Source: an uncultured marine group I thaumarchaeote
GTDB taxonomy: Archaea; Thermoproteota; Nitrososphaeria; Nitrososphaerales; Nitrosopumilaceae
NCBI GenBank assembly: GCA_902566725.1
Contig: CACFJZ010000001.1
Span: forward strand, 1-64,000
Length of the DNA stretch: 64,000 nucleotides
Direction: 5' to 3'
Below are positions 41,046 to 49,355 of this stretch, in pieces. Position numbers and translations under genes: made by a program. The notes beneath the pieces were generated by a model. That model worked only from the letters and a program-made list of their open reading frames with translations. It searched no databases and was not told the DNA's origin. Position 1 is the stretch's first letter. Every line of letters starts with the position of its first letter.

Positions 41046-42149
41046 ATGGGAATTCCTGAAAAAATCAAAGCTATTCAAGATGAGATACTTAGAACTCAAT
41101 TAAACAAAGCTACTGAACATCATATAGGGTTACTAAAAGCAAAGATTGCAAAATTAAAGAGAGAACAAGAAGCCGACCAAGTTAAAAAAAGTGCCAAAAA
41201 ACAAGACGGATTTGACGTAAAACGGACGGGAGATGCTACAGTAGTTTTTATCGGATTGCCAAGCGTGGGTAAATCTACATTATTGAATAGGTTAACAGGT
41301 TCAAAATCAGCTGTGGGTGCATTTCAATTTACCACACTTACAGTAGTTCCAGGAGTTATGAATTATAGAGGAGCGAGAATTCAAGTTTTAGATTTACCAG
41401 GGATTATCAAAGGTGCATCAACTGGAAAAGGTCTTGGAAAAAGAATTCTTTCAGTTGCAAGAAGTGCAGACATAGTACTATTAGTATTAGATGTTTTTCA
41501 ACCATATCACGAAGATGTTTTAGTAAATGAATTAGGGAATATAGGAATAAGATTGAATCAAACCCCCCCAGATATTGTAATTGAAAAATCAACTACAGGA
41601 GGAATTGCAGTGGCTCAACAAGTGAAATTAAAAAAAATGTCAGAAAAATTATTGAAAGAGATTCTTAATGTGTATGGATATACTAGTGCACGAGTTGTAA
41701 TTAGAGAGGATATAGAAGCAGAACAGCTTGTAGATTTCATAAATGGGAATAAAACATATGCAAAAGGAATCACTATTTTAAATAAAATTGACCTGGTAGA
41801 TGATGCATTTGTAAAGAAAGTTTCAAAAAAATTAAAGACAGATTTTATTCCCACTTCAGCAGATTCAAATAAAAATATCAATGAATTAAAAGAACGAATT
41901 TACAATGAATTAGAATTTATTAGAATTTATCTTAGGCCAAAAGGCGGAGAAACTGATTTTAAAGAACCATTAATCGTTAGAAAAGGCAACACAGTCATGG
42001 ATGTCTGTAACAAACTTCATAGGAATTTGAAAAAGGATTTTAGGTTTGGATTAGTATGGGGAAAGAGTGTAAAATTTGGAGGGCAACGAGTCGGATTAAA
42101 TCATGTTCTGATTGATGAAGATGTTTTAACAATCATTAAACGCAAGTAG
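41046..42149 (+). CDS. DRG-type GTPase (Obg superfamily)
   Basis: A developmentally regulated GTP-binding protein, the archaeal counterpart of eukaryotic DRG1/2, which associate with translating ribosomes. The 367-residue protein has an N-terminal basic helix (HHIGLLKAKIAKLKREQE), the P-loop GLPSVGKSTL (about 74-83), G3 DLPGI, G4 NKID and a C-terminal TGS domain ending 'VGLNHVLIDEDVLTIIKRK'. I use ATG at 41046 since the family begins MGIPEKI; a TTG three codons earlier is possible. The methylpurine glycosylase gene follows after 2 bases. Confidence 0.95.
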   Translation: MGIPEKIKAIQDEILRTQLNKATEHHIGLLKAKIAKLKREQEADQVKKSAKKQDGFDVKRTGDATVVFIGLPSVGKSTLLNRLTGSKSAVGAFQFTTLTVVPGVMNYRGARIQVLDLPGIIKGASTGKGLGKRILSVARSADIVLLVLDVFQPYHEDVLVNELGNIGIRLNQTPPDIVIEKSTTGGIAVAQQVKLKKMSEKLLKEILNVYGYTSARVVIREDIEAEQLVDFINGNKTYAKGITILNKIDLVDDAFVKKVSKKLKTDFIPTSADSNKNINELKERIYNELEFIRIYLRPKGGETDFKEPLIVRKGNTVMDVCNKLHRNLKKDFRFGLVWGKSVKFGGQRVGLNHVLIDEDVLTIIKRK

Positions 42150-42151
42150 AT

Positions 42152-42718
42152 ATGCCCATACCAAGAAAATTTTATGAAAGAGATACAGTAATTGTAGCAA
42201 AAGAATTGATTGGTAAAAAAGTTATTCGAGTAGATAACAAAACCACATTTTCAGGCATAATTACTGAAACAGAAGCATATAGAGCATCAGATGATCCAGC
42301 AAGCCATGCATTTAACAAAATAACAAAAAGAAATCATGGAATGTTTGATGTAGTGGGAAAATCTTATGTGTATTTTACATATGGAATGTACAATTGTCTG
42401 AATGTAGTTGCAAGAAGTAAAAAGTTTGAAGCAGGTGCAGTTTTGATTAGAGGAGTGCATCCAATTGACGGAGTAAAAAAGATGGAAGAAAATAGAAAAA
42501 CAGACAAATTTTCAAATCTTACAAACGGTCCAGGGAAACTTACTCAGGCATTAAACATTACAGTAAAAGACTATGGAATAGATATGACAAAAAAATCAAA
42601 ATTATACATTACGACAGGGATTTCTCCAAGAAAAATAAACTCAAAATCTAGAATAGGTATAACAAAAGCTATTGATAAAAAATGGAATTTTAGTATTAAC
42701 CCAAAAGATTACTTTTGA
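42152..42718 (+). CDS. 3-methyladenine DNA glycosylase (AAG/Mpg type)
   Basis: Base-excision repair enzyme that removes alkylated or deaminated purines. The 188-residue protein matches the AAG family: FYERDTVIVAKELIGK at the start, ETEAYRASDDPASHAF with the catalytic Glu (about residues 41-56), 'YVYFTYGMYNCLNVV' for the intercalating loop region, and 'LTNGPGKLTQAL'. It is 2 bases after the DRG gene; it overlaps the convergent DedA-like gene by 10 bases. Confidence 0.94.
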   Translation: MPIPRKFYERDTVIVAKELIGKKVIRVDNKTTFSGIITETEAYRASDDPASHAFNKITKRNHGMFDVVGKSYVYFTYGMYNCLNVVARSKKFEAGAVLIRGVHPIDGVKKMEENRKTDKFSNLTNGPGKLTQALNITVKDYGIDMTKKSKLYITTGISPRKINSKSRIGITKAIDKKWNFSINPKDYF

Positions 42719-43374
42719 TCTTCATCGTCATCTTCTACGGTCCAAGGTAAAATATTTCCAAGGATGCGATTCCAATCCATTCGCAATAACAACACCACAA
42801 CGCTAGTCATAGCAACTCCAAAAATAACAATTCCAAGAATTATTGGAGTAGGATCTTCCAAATCTTCAGGTTCAGAAACACCAAACATTTCAAAGATAGG
42901 TTCAACTACAGGGCCGCTAAGATAATGAGATAAAATCACAATCACATAACATAATACAATTTTTCCTGTCAAAGTTGCGATAAAGAATCTAAGAGGGTTG
43001 TATTTTGCCAGTCCGAGTGGAACATATACTAAATCATCGGGCATTGGAGTAGCTGCTGCAAAAAATGCTGCACCTGCACCATATTTTTTGACTAATTTTT
43101 GAAAAGGCTTCATTCGTTTTTTTGTTTTTTCAGAAATAATTCTTCTTCCGCCATAACTAATTGCAAAAATGATTTGTTTTGCAACTGTAGACGTGATAGC
43201 AGCAATTAATGCTAAAATGTGAATATTGAATTGATCACCTACAGACATTGTGATTAACAATATGAAAGATGGAATTGGAACAAATGGAATTAATGAGCCA
43301 AAGAAACTAACTAGCGCTAAACCAAGATAACCAACCTCTGAAGAAAAAAATGGAAGAAAATCCCAAATATCCAA
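42709..43374 (-). CDS. DedA/VTT-domain membrane protein
   Basis: A 221-residue membrane protein with about five hydrophobic segments. It has the VTT-type core 'SFFGSLIPFVPIPSFILL' and 'YGAGAAFFAAATPMPDDLVYVPLG' (about 94-118), resembling the DedA/SNARE-associated family that acts in lipid scrambling or proton-dependent transport. The acidic C-terminus (VEDDDEDQK) faces the cytoplasm. The usual DedA G-x-x-x-R motif is not clear. Convergent with the glycosylase gene. Confidence 0.8.
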   Translation of the reverse strand: MDIWDFLPFFSSEVGYLGLALVSFFGSLIPFVPIPSFILLITMSVGDQFNIHILALIAAITSTVAKQIIFAISYGGRRIISEKTKKRMKPFQKLVKKYGAGAAFFAAATPMPDDLVYVPLGLAKYNPLRFFIATLTGKIVLCYVIVILSHYLSGPVVEPIFEMFGVSEPEDLEDPTPIILGIVIFGVAMTSVVVLLLRMDWNRILGNILPWTVEDDDEDQK

Positions 43375-43456
43375 TAGATAACGAGATCCTCGACTGTATA
43401 TAAAAAAAGTGAATTTGATTAATCATTAAAATATTCGAAAATGAGGTATTAAGTGA

Positions 43457-43831
43457 ATGACTGAAAATGAAAATTATGAGATTGCAGATTTAATATCAAA
43501 AATTAGTCCATACATAAGATTCATAGGCGTTATTGGAAAAACAGGGGAACTTCTGGCATATTACCGAAGAGAGGATTTAGCACCATTACTTGATCAAAAA
43601 AAGACACAATATCAATTTGCACAAATTGCAATAAAAACAGAACTTGAAGAGCAGTTTGATGATCAATTAGGAGATACAGAATTTGTATGGGAAGAAAGAA
43701 CTAAGGTTCAGACAATTGCATTTACAATCTCTTCAAAACGTATTTGGATTACAATCGATAGAAATGTAATTCGTTCAGAGATGCTCAGAATTATTGATGC
43801 ATGTTTACCAATAGTGAAACGTTATTCATAA
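43457..43831 (+). CDS. Conserved thaumarchaeal protein of unknown function (124 aa)
   Basis: A 124-residue protein with 'YIRFIGVIGKTGELLAYYRRE' (a strand-turn-strand resembling roadblock/longin-type folds), a helical middle and 'TIAFTISSKRIWITIDRNV', ending 'CLPIVKRYS'. A roadblock-like function with small GTPases is only suggested by the strand pattern. No catalytic or metal motif is seen. Its end overlaps the convergent ABC gene by 10 bases. Confidence 0.7.
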   Translation: MTENENYEIADLISKISPYIRFIGVIGKTGELLAYYRREDLAPLLDQKKTQYQFAQIAIKTELEEQFDDQLGDTEFVWEERTKVQTIAFTISSKRIWITIDRNVIRSEMLRIIDACLPIVKRYS

Positions 43832-44757
43832 AGCCAACATAAAACATAACCACTTTTTGTCTTTATTTTAGGAGGATCTTTTTTACATTTCTCCATTGCT
43901 TCAGGACATCTATCATAAAACCTACATCCCTCAGATGGATTCACTAAATTTGGAGGAATACCAGGAATGTATTTTGGTTTACTTTCTTTAGATAAAACAG
44001 GAATGGATTCCAATAGTCCTTTTGTGTATGGATGTTTTGGTTCAAGGAAAATGTCTTTAGAGTCACCAAACTCGACCATTCGTCCTCCATACATAATTCC
44101 AATTTTTTCTGCAACCTCAGATAGTACAGCCAAATCATGAGAGATTATCATGAATGAGTGACCGTCTTTTTTCAATTGTTTGAATAAATTAACAATTTGG
44201 GCTTGAATTAAAACATCGAGAGCAGTAGTAGGTTCATCTGCAATTACAAATTTAGGTTTCAAAATTAACGCCATTGCGATTACAACACGTTGTTTCATGC
44301 CTCCGCTCAATTCATGAGGGAATTTTTTTAATACAGATTCGTCAAGGTTTACAGATGCAAGAGAGTCAAGAATTAGTTTCTTAGAATCGCCCTGAAAGTC
44401 ATGTTGTGATAAAACCTCTTCAAATTGATGTTCAATAGAAAATACAGGATCAAGAGAATTCATTGCACCCTGGAAAACCATAGAGATTTCTTTCCATCGA
44501 ATATCATTATCAAAATTAGAATTAGATAAATTAAGCAAGGATTTGCCATCAAATTCAATTTTTCCAGAATAAATTTTTCCATTTGTTATCATTCGTATAA
44601 TTGAAAGACCAAGTGTACTTTTGCCACAAGCACTTTCACCAGCAATGCCAATTGATTCGCCATTTTCAATTGAAAATGATACATCTTCAAGAGCATGTAC
44701 CAATCCTTTTGATGTATTATATCGTGTAGTCAAATTTTCAATGGAGATAAATGCCAT
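43822..44757 (-). CDS. ABC transporter ATPase, oligopeptide/dipeptide type
   Basis: A 311-residue DppD/OppD-like ATPase with Walker A GESACGKST (about residues 36-44), signature LSGGMKQR (about 147-154), Walker B 'FVIADEPTTALDV' and the C-terminal oligopeptide/dipeptide HPY region with 'GCRFYDRCPEAMEKCKKDPP', whose cysteines form the family's 4-Cys [4Fe-4S]-like site. Its second ATPase, permeases and binding protein are not adjacent, which is unusual for this family. It may be a stand-alone subunit encoded apart from its operon. Confidence 0.87.
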   Translation of the reverse strand: MAFISIENLTTRYNTSKGLVHALEDVSFSIENGESIGIAGESACGKSTLGLSIIRMITNGKIYSGKIEFDGKSLLNLSNSNFDNDIRWKEISMVFQGAMNSLDPVFSIEHQFEEVLSQHDFQGDSKKLILDSLASVNLDESVLKKFPHELSGGMKQRVVIAMALILKPKFVIADEPTTALDVLIQAQIVNLFKQLKKDGHSFMIISHDLAVLSEVAEKIGIMYGGRMVEFGDSKDIFLEPKHPYTKGLLESIPVLSKESKPKYIPGIPPNLVNPSEGCRFYDRCPEAMEKCKKDPPKIKTKSGYVLCWLYE

Positions 44758-44814
44758 ATTGACGGTTAGAAGAGGTTAGATTAAGTTTTTACTTGTGTAT
44801 ATTTTCAACATTAC

Positions 44815-46101
44815 ATGGAGATTTCAAGAACTCATCTTATTGAAGAACTTAATTCATCAATGGAAGGGCAAGATGTTCTTTTTGGCGGATGGGTAGTTGA
44901 TCTGCGAAAACTTGGAAAGATGGCATTTTTGACGGTTAGAGATGTAACAGGAATGTGCCAAGTGATAGTGAAAGGAGATTCAATGAATTTACTTGAAGGA
45001 TTAAACAGACAGAGTGTTGTAAGAATTTCAGGAAAAGTTCAATCAAGTAAAGCTAAAGATTTTGATTTTGAAATATCTGCAACTGAGATTCAAATCCTTG
45101 CAAAAGCAGAATATCCATTACCTATAGATCCGATCGGAAGATTAGAAAGTGATATCGATAACAGATTAAACTCAAGGGCTCTTGATATGAGAAACCAGAA
45201 AACTGCATCAATTTTCAAATTGAGAAGTCAAGTTTTGGCATCAATTAGAGAGACCCTCATCAAAAGAAAATTCATAGAAATCAATACACCAAAAATTATT
45301 GGAAGTGCAAGTGAAGGAGGAGCAGATTTGTTTAGTTTAGATTATTTTGGAAAACAAGGATATCTAGCACAAAGCCCGCAGTTATACAAGGAACAAATGA
45401 CAATAGGTCTAGAAAGAGTGTTTGAAATTTCATCATTTTATAGAGCAGAAAAATCTCATACAGGAAGACATCTCAGTGAATTTACTAGCGTAGACATTGA
45501 AGCTGCAATGATGGATTATACAGATGTAATGGATGTTTTAGAATCAATTGTAGTGGATGTTTTCAAAAATACTGCTGAAAATTCTAAAACAGAACAAAAA
45601 GAAATTGGACATGAAATCAAAGTTCCAAATTCACCATTTGAGAGAGTAACGTACACACAAGCACTTGAAGAGTTAGGAGATATGGATATTAAATTAGAAT
45701 TTGGAGAGGATTTGCAAGATTCACACCTACGTAGTTTAGGAGACAAACATCCAGGGTTCTTCTTTTTAACTGACTGGCCTATGAAATTAAAACCATTTTA
45801 CATCCATGAAAAAGATGATGACCCTACACTTTCACGTTCATTTGATTTACAGTATGGATATTTGGAATTATCTTCCGGAGGAAGAAGATTACATGATCCG
45901 GAACAATTGAGATCTAGATTAAAAGAACAAGATTTGGATCCAACAAGTTTTGAAGAACACTTGAAAACATTCGGATGGGGAATGCCACCACATTCAGGTT
46001 GGGGAATGGGATTAGATAGACTGATGACAGTTTTAATTGGAATTGACAATGTTAGAGAGGTAGTTTTGTATCCAAGAGATCCAGATAGGCTCAAACCATA
46101 A
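44815..46101 (+). CDS. aspS: Aspartyl-tRNA synthetase (archaeal type)
   Basis: Class IIb synthetase for tRNA-Asp, 428 residues. An N-terminal OB-fold anticodon-binding domain (about 1-100; 'GGWVVDLRKLGKMAFLTVRD') is followed by the catalytic core with motif 2 'FEISSFYRAEKSHTGRHLSE' and motif 3 'GWGMGLDRLMTVLIG'. Archaeal-type AspRS lacks the bacterial GAD domain. Many archaeal AspRS are non-discriminating and also charge tRNA-Asn; this cannot be decided here. Confidence 0.96.
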   Translation: MEISRTHLIEELNSSMEGQDVLFGGWVVDLRKLGKMAFLTVRDVTGMCQVIVKGDSMNLLEGLNRQSVVRISGKVQSSKAKDFDFEISATEIQILAKAEYPLPIDPIGRLESDIDNRLNSRALDMRNQKTASIFKLRSQVLASIRETLIKRKFIEINTPKIIGSASEGGADLFSLDYFGKQGYLAQSPQLYKEQMTIGLERVFEISSFYRAEKSHTGRHLSEFTSVDIEAAMMDYTDVMDVLESIVVDVFKNTAENSKTEQKEIGHEIKVPNSPFERVTYTQALEELGDMDIKLEFGEDLQDSHLRSLGDKHPGFFFLTDWPMKLKPFYIHEKDDDPTLSRSFDLQYGYLELSSGGRRLHDPEQLRSRLKEQDLDPTSFEEHLKTFGWGMPPHSGWGMGLDRLMTVLIGIDNVREVVLYPRDPDRLKP

Positions 46102-46185
46102 GATTCATAGAAAAAAATTAGATTAAAAAAACAAACAATAGTGACAGAGTGAGATATTGGATGAAATTTGTTTTCTGAAGATTGG

Positions 46186-46302
46186 ATGACAACTGAAGAA
46201 CGTAGTAGAGCAGCCAAGTTAGGATGGATTGGTCACGATCTAGCTGCACTGAAACGAAGCTATGCATCAGTAAAAGGTTGGGAAACTAGAAGAAGAAACT
46301 AA
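46186..46302 (+). CDS. Small basic protein of unknown function (38 aa)
   Basis: An ATG frame of 38 codons beginning MTTEERSSRAAKLGWIGHDL and ending ETRRRN, basic and helix-forming. An in-frame TTG at 46168 would add six residues (LFSEDW). It lies 84 bases after aspS and ends 8 bases before the leuB stop of the opposite strand. Its size is at the lower limit for a reliable call. Confidence 0.45.
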   Translation: MTTEERSRAAKLGWIGHDLAALKRSYASVKGWETRRRN

Positions 46303-46309
46303 TAGAAAG

Positions 46310-47323
46310 TTATAGTCTGTTAGTAATTTCTTTGGTAAATTCCTGCGTGGATTTTTCTCCACCAATATCTTTAGTGGTAATGCCAGATTTGATTAAATCC
46401 AGGACAACATCTTCAAGTTTTTTTCCAGCAGAAATACAATCTGAATCATTATTTTTTGAACCTAACCAATCAAGCATCATTTTTGTAGATAAGATGAATG
46501 AAGATGGATTTGCAATTTGTTTTCCAGCAATATCAAATGCCGCACCATGAACTGGCTCAAACAAGCCAAAATTATCTCCCAAATTGGCTGCAGGTGCCAT
46601 ACCTAATCCACCTACAACTTGTGAGGATTCATCAGATAAAATATCACCAAACAAATTCGTAGTCACAATTACATCAAATTCATGAGGAGAACGAATTAAG
46701 TTCATTGAGCATGCATCGACATACATCTGATCAAATGTGACGTCAGGGTAATCTTTTGAAACATCCTCACATGCACGGGAAAATAGACCGTCAGTCATCT
46801 TCATGACATTGGATTTATGTACACATGTAACACGTTTTTGCTGATTTCTATCCATTGCAGTTTCAAAGGCATATTTTGCAATTCGTTTAGAAGCCTTTTC
46901 ACTAATAATTCTTAATGCCACAGCAGTATCATCAACTTGGAACTCTTGACCAGTGTAAAGATCTTCAGTGTTTTCTCTAACAATTACTAAATCAATATCA
47001 TCTCTTAATGCAGGAGTGTTTGGATACGATTTTGCAGGACGAATGTTTGCATAGAGATCTAATTTTTGTCTTAATGCAACAATAACATCTTTAGCACTTT
47101 CGCCAACAGGAGCTTTCAAACATGCATCAGATGATTTAATTGATTCAAAAACATCATCAGGCAATGCATTGCCTGTTTTTTCAAGTGCGCGGTCACCAGC
47201 TACAAGAGAAGTTACATTAAATTTTACATTTAATTTGTCATGAATTGAATCCAAAATTGTTTTTACAGATTCAGATAATTCAGGACCAATCCCATCACCA
47301 GTAATTAACGAAATATTATACAT
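46310..47323 (-). CDS. leuB: 3-isopropylmalate dehydrogenase-like enzyme
   Basis: NAD-dependent beta-decarboxylating dehydrogenase of 337 residues. It has the 'ITGDGIGPEL' start (about residues 6-15), the substrate Arg block 'DLYANIRPAKSYPN', 'RENTEDLYTG' and the C-terminal metal-site 'DILSDESSQVVGGLG' and 'FEPVHGAAFDIAGK'. Position after leuA makes 3-isopropylmalate dehydrogenase the best reading; homoisocitrate or isocitrate specificity is possible by sequence alone. It is the last gene of the branched-chain amino-acid run. Confidence 0.9.
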   Translation of the reverse strand: MYNISLITGDGIGPELSESVKTILDSIHDKLNVKFNVTSLVAGDRALEKTGNALPDDVFESIKSSDACLKAPVGESAKDVIVALRQKLDLYANIRPAKSYPNTPALRDDIDLVIVRENTEDLYTGQEFQVDDTAVALRIISEKASKRIAKYAFETAMDRNQQKRVTCVHKSNVMKMTDGLFSRACEDVSKDYPDVTFDQMYVDACSMNLIRSPHEFDVIVTTNLFGDILSDESSQVVGGLGMAPAANLGDNFGLFEPVHGAAFDIAGKQIANPSSFILSTKMMLDWLGSKNNDSDCISAGKKLEDVVLDLIKSGITTKDIGGEKSTQEFTKEITNRL

Positions 47324-47350
47324 ATATGATCACCTAGAATTTTGTAATGA

Positions 47351-48874
47351 TTAAATCTTTTTTTCCTTTAGAAGATTTTTTAACATTATGCGATTAATTC
47401 CGTCAACCATAGCTTGTACACTTGTTGTAACAATATCTTCACCTACAGATTTAGAAGAAATTATGTTACCACGTGCATCTTCAACTTTTACAGTTACTTC
47501 ACATAATGCATTAGCACCACCAGAAATAGAATCTAACTTGTATTCTTTTAGTCTAACTTCATCGGTGATTTGACTGGTAATTTTTTGAATTGCATTTAAT
47601 GCAGCATCCACAGGACCTACACCGTAATCAGTTGCAGAAAATTCTTGGCCATCGACATTTAATTTTACAAATGCATAAGGCATTGTTCCAACACCAGTAG
47701 AAACAGAAAATCCTGCCAACTGAACAATTCGTTTTAATTTATTTTCACCAATTACCTCGTTTGCCATAGATAATAATTCAACTTCAGTTACTTGTTTGCC
47801 TTGATCACCTAATGCTTTGACTTTATCCAAGATTTGTTTTGTTTGTTCATCATTTGGTTCAATGCCATATTCTTTGAGCATTGCATTCATGCCGTGAATT
47901 CCAGCATGTTTTCCCACCTGTAACCAGCGAGTCCTACCTACAATTTCAGGACTAATTGGCTCATATGTTAAAGGATTATTCAATACGCCATGAGTATGGA
48001 TTCCAGATTCATGTCCAAAGGCGTTTTCTCCAACAATTGCTTTGTTTGGTTGTACAGACATTCCTGCTAATTTGGAGATGTATCTTGAAGTTTCATAGAT
48101 TAATTTTGTATTGATATTGGTTTCCCAAGTATTTTCAAATTGTAAACTGTGTAATGCCATAACAAATTCTTCTAAAGATGCGTTTCCTGCACGTTCACCA
48201 ATTCCATTGATAGTTACATGTGCACATGATGCGCCTGCCTGTACACCAGATATTGCATTTGCCACGGCTAATCCAAAATCATTATGACAGTGAACACTAA
48301 TTGGTAACTTTGATACTTCAATCGCATCTTTAGTTATTTCACCAATGTATTGAGGAGTTGAATAGCCAACAGTATCAGGAATATCAATTCTATCAGCACC
48401 AGCGCTAGCAACAGCACCAAAAACTTTTTTCAAAAATTCCCTATCAGTTCTTGTTGCATCTTCTGCAGAAAATTCTACTTGTAACCCACGTGATTTTCCA
48501 TATTCAACGGCTTCAATTGCTTTTTCTAAAGCTTCATCTCGAGACATTTTCAATTTATGTTCAAGGTGAATATCAGAAGTTGCAATGAATGTATGAATAT
48601 AGTTTAATCCACAGTCTACAGCAGCATCAATATCTTTTTTATTAGTTCGTGCTAATCCACATAATTCTGCCTTTAATCCATCACCAACAATTGCTTTTAC
48701 TCCTTCACGTTCTCCTTCAGAAATTACAGGAAATCCGGTTTCAATTGCATCTACACCTAACTCGTCAAGTTTTCTTGCAATGTTTAATTTTTTTTCAGGA
48801 GATAATGAGACTCCAGGAGATTGCTCACCGTCACGTAAAGTTGTATCAAAAATTCTAATGTTCGTGTTCTTCAC
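47351..48874 (-). CDS. leuA: 2-isopropylmalate synthase
   Basis: Condenses acetyl-CoA with 2-ketoisovalerate, the first committed step of leucine synthesis. The 507-residue protein starts at the conserved 'IRIFDTTLRDGEQSPG', has the metal-binding 'HCHNDFGLAVAN', 'GERAGNASLEE' and a C-terminal LeuA regulatory domain (about 390-500, 'LAGFSVSTGVGTMPYAFVKL') that mediates leucine feedback in the family. GTG at 48874 is chosen; the frame is open to a TTG at 48940 but those residues fall inside ilvN and do not match the family. Its first 20 bases overlap the end of ilvN. Confidence 0.95.
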   Translation of the reverse strand: MKNTNIRIFDTTLRDGEQSPGVSLSPEKKLNIARKLDELGVDAIETGFPVISEGEREGVKAIVGDGLKAELCGLARTNKKDIDAAVDCGLNYIHTFIATSDIHLEHKLKMSRDEALEKAIEAVEYGKSRGLQVEFSAEDATRTDREFLKKVFGAVASAGADRIDIPDTVGYSTPQYIGEITKDAIEVSKLPISVHCHNDFGLAVANAISGVQAGASCAHVTINGIGERAGNASLEEFVMALHSLQFENTWETNINTKLIYETSRYISKLAGMSVQPNKAIVGENAFGHESGIHTHGVLNNPLTYEPISPEIVGRTRWLQVGKHAGIHGMNAMLKEYGIEPNDEQTKQILDKVKALGDQGKQVTEVELLSMANEVIGENKLKRIVQLAGFSVSTGVGTMPYAFVKLNVDGQEFSATDYGVGPVDAALNAIQKITSQITDEVRLKEYKLDSISGGANALCEVTVKVEDARGNIISSKSVGEDIVTTSVQAMVDGINRIMLKNLLKEKKI

Positions 48875-49346
48875 GCTCCAATGCAGTAATGCCAGTTCGT
48901 GCCATCTCTTTAATTCCAAATTTCTTTGCCAATTCTTCAAAGGCAGATATTTGGTGAGGTGTTGCAGTCATTTCAACTATAATGGATTCTTTTTTTGCGT
49001 CATGAGTTTTTGCAGAATATGCACTGGCTAATTTATTAATTTCCATGCTATCTTCTGGTTTACTTACTTTAATCTTAAACATTACCAACTCTCTATATAC
49101 GGAGTTATTCACATCTAACCTACGAACCTCAATTGTGTCAATCATTTTGTCAAGTTGTTTGACGATTTGAGTGATTTGCTTCTCGTCACCTATTGTAGTG
49201 ATTGTCATTCTAGAGTATTTTTTGTCTTCAGTGACACCTACAGAGATACTATCGATGTTAAAGTTACGTGATCTAAAAAGATGTGTAACCTTAAACAAAA
49301 TTCCCGGTTTATTTTCTACTTTAATTGATAATATTGCCCAGACCAT
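48855..49346 (-). CDS. ilvN: Acetolactate synthase small (regulatory) subunit
   Basis: The 163-residue regulatory subunit binds valine or another branched-chain amino acid. The N-terminal ACT domain (about 1-75) has 'LSIKVENKPGILFKVTHLFR' and 'RNFNIDSISVGVTED', and the C-terminal domain runs from about 85 onward. It follows ilvB by 9 bases and overlaps leuA by 20, so ilvB-ilvN-leuA-leuB are one transcription unit. Confidence 0.95.
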   Translation of the reverse strand: MVWAILSIKVENKPGILFKVTHLFRSRNFNIDSISVGVTEDKKYSRMTITTIGDEKQITQIVKQLDKMIDTIEVRRLDVNNSVYRELVMFKIKVSKPEDSMEINKLASAYSAKTHDAKKESIIVEMTATPHQISAFEELAKKFGIKEMARTGITALEREEHEH

Positions 49347-49355
49347 TTTACATCA

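Noticed and set aside
48875-48940. Longer leuA start at a TTG
   Set aside because: The added residues do not match the family, and the frame would run 86 bases into ilvN. The GTG at 48874 starts just before the conserved DTTLRDGEQ.
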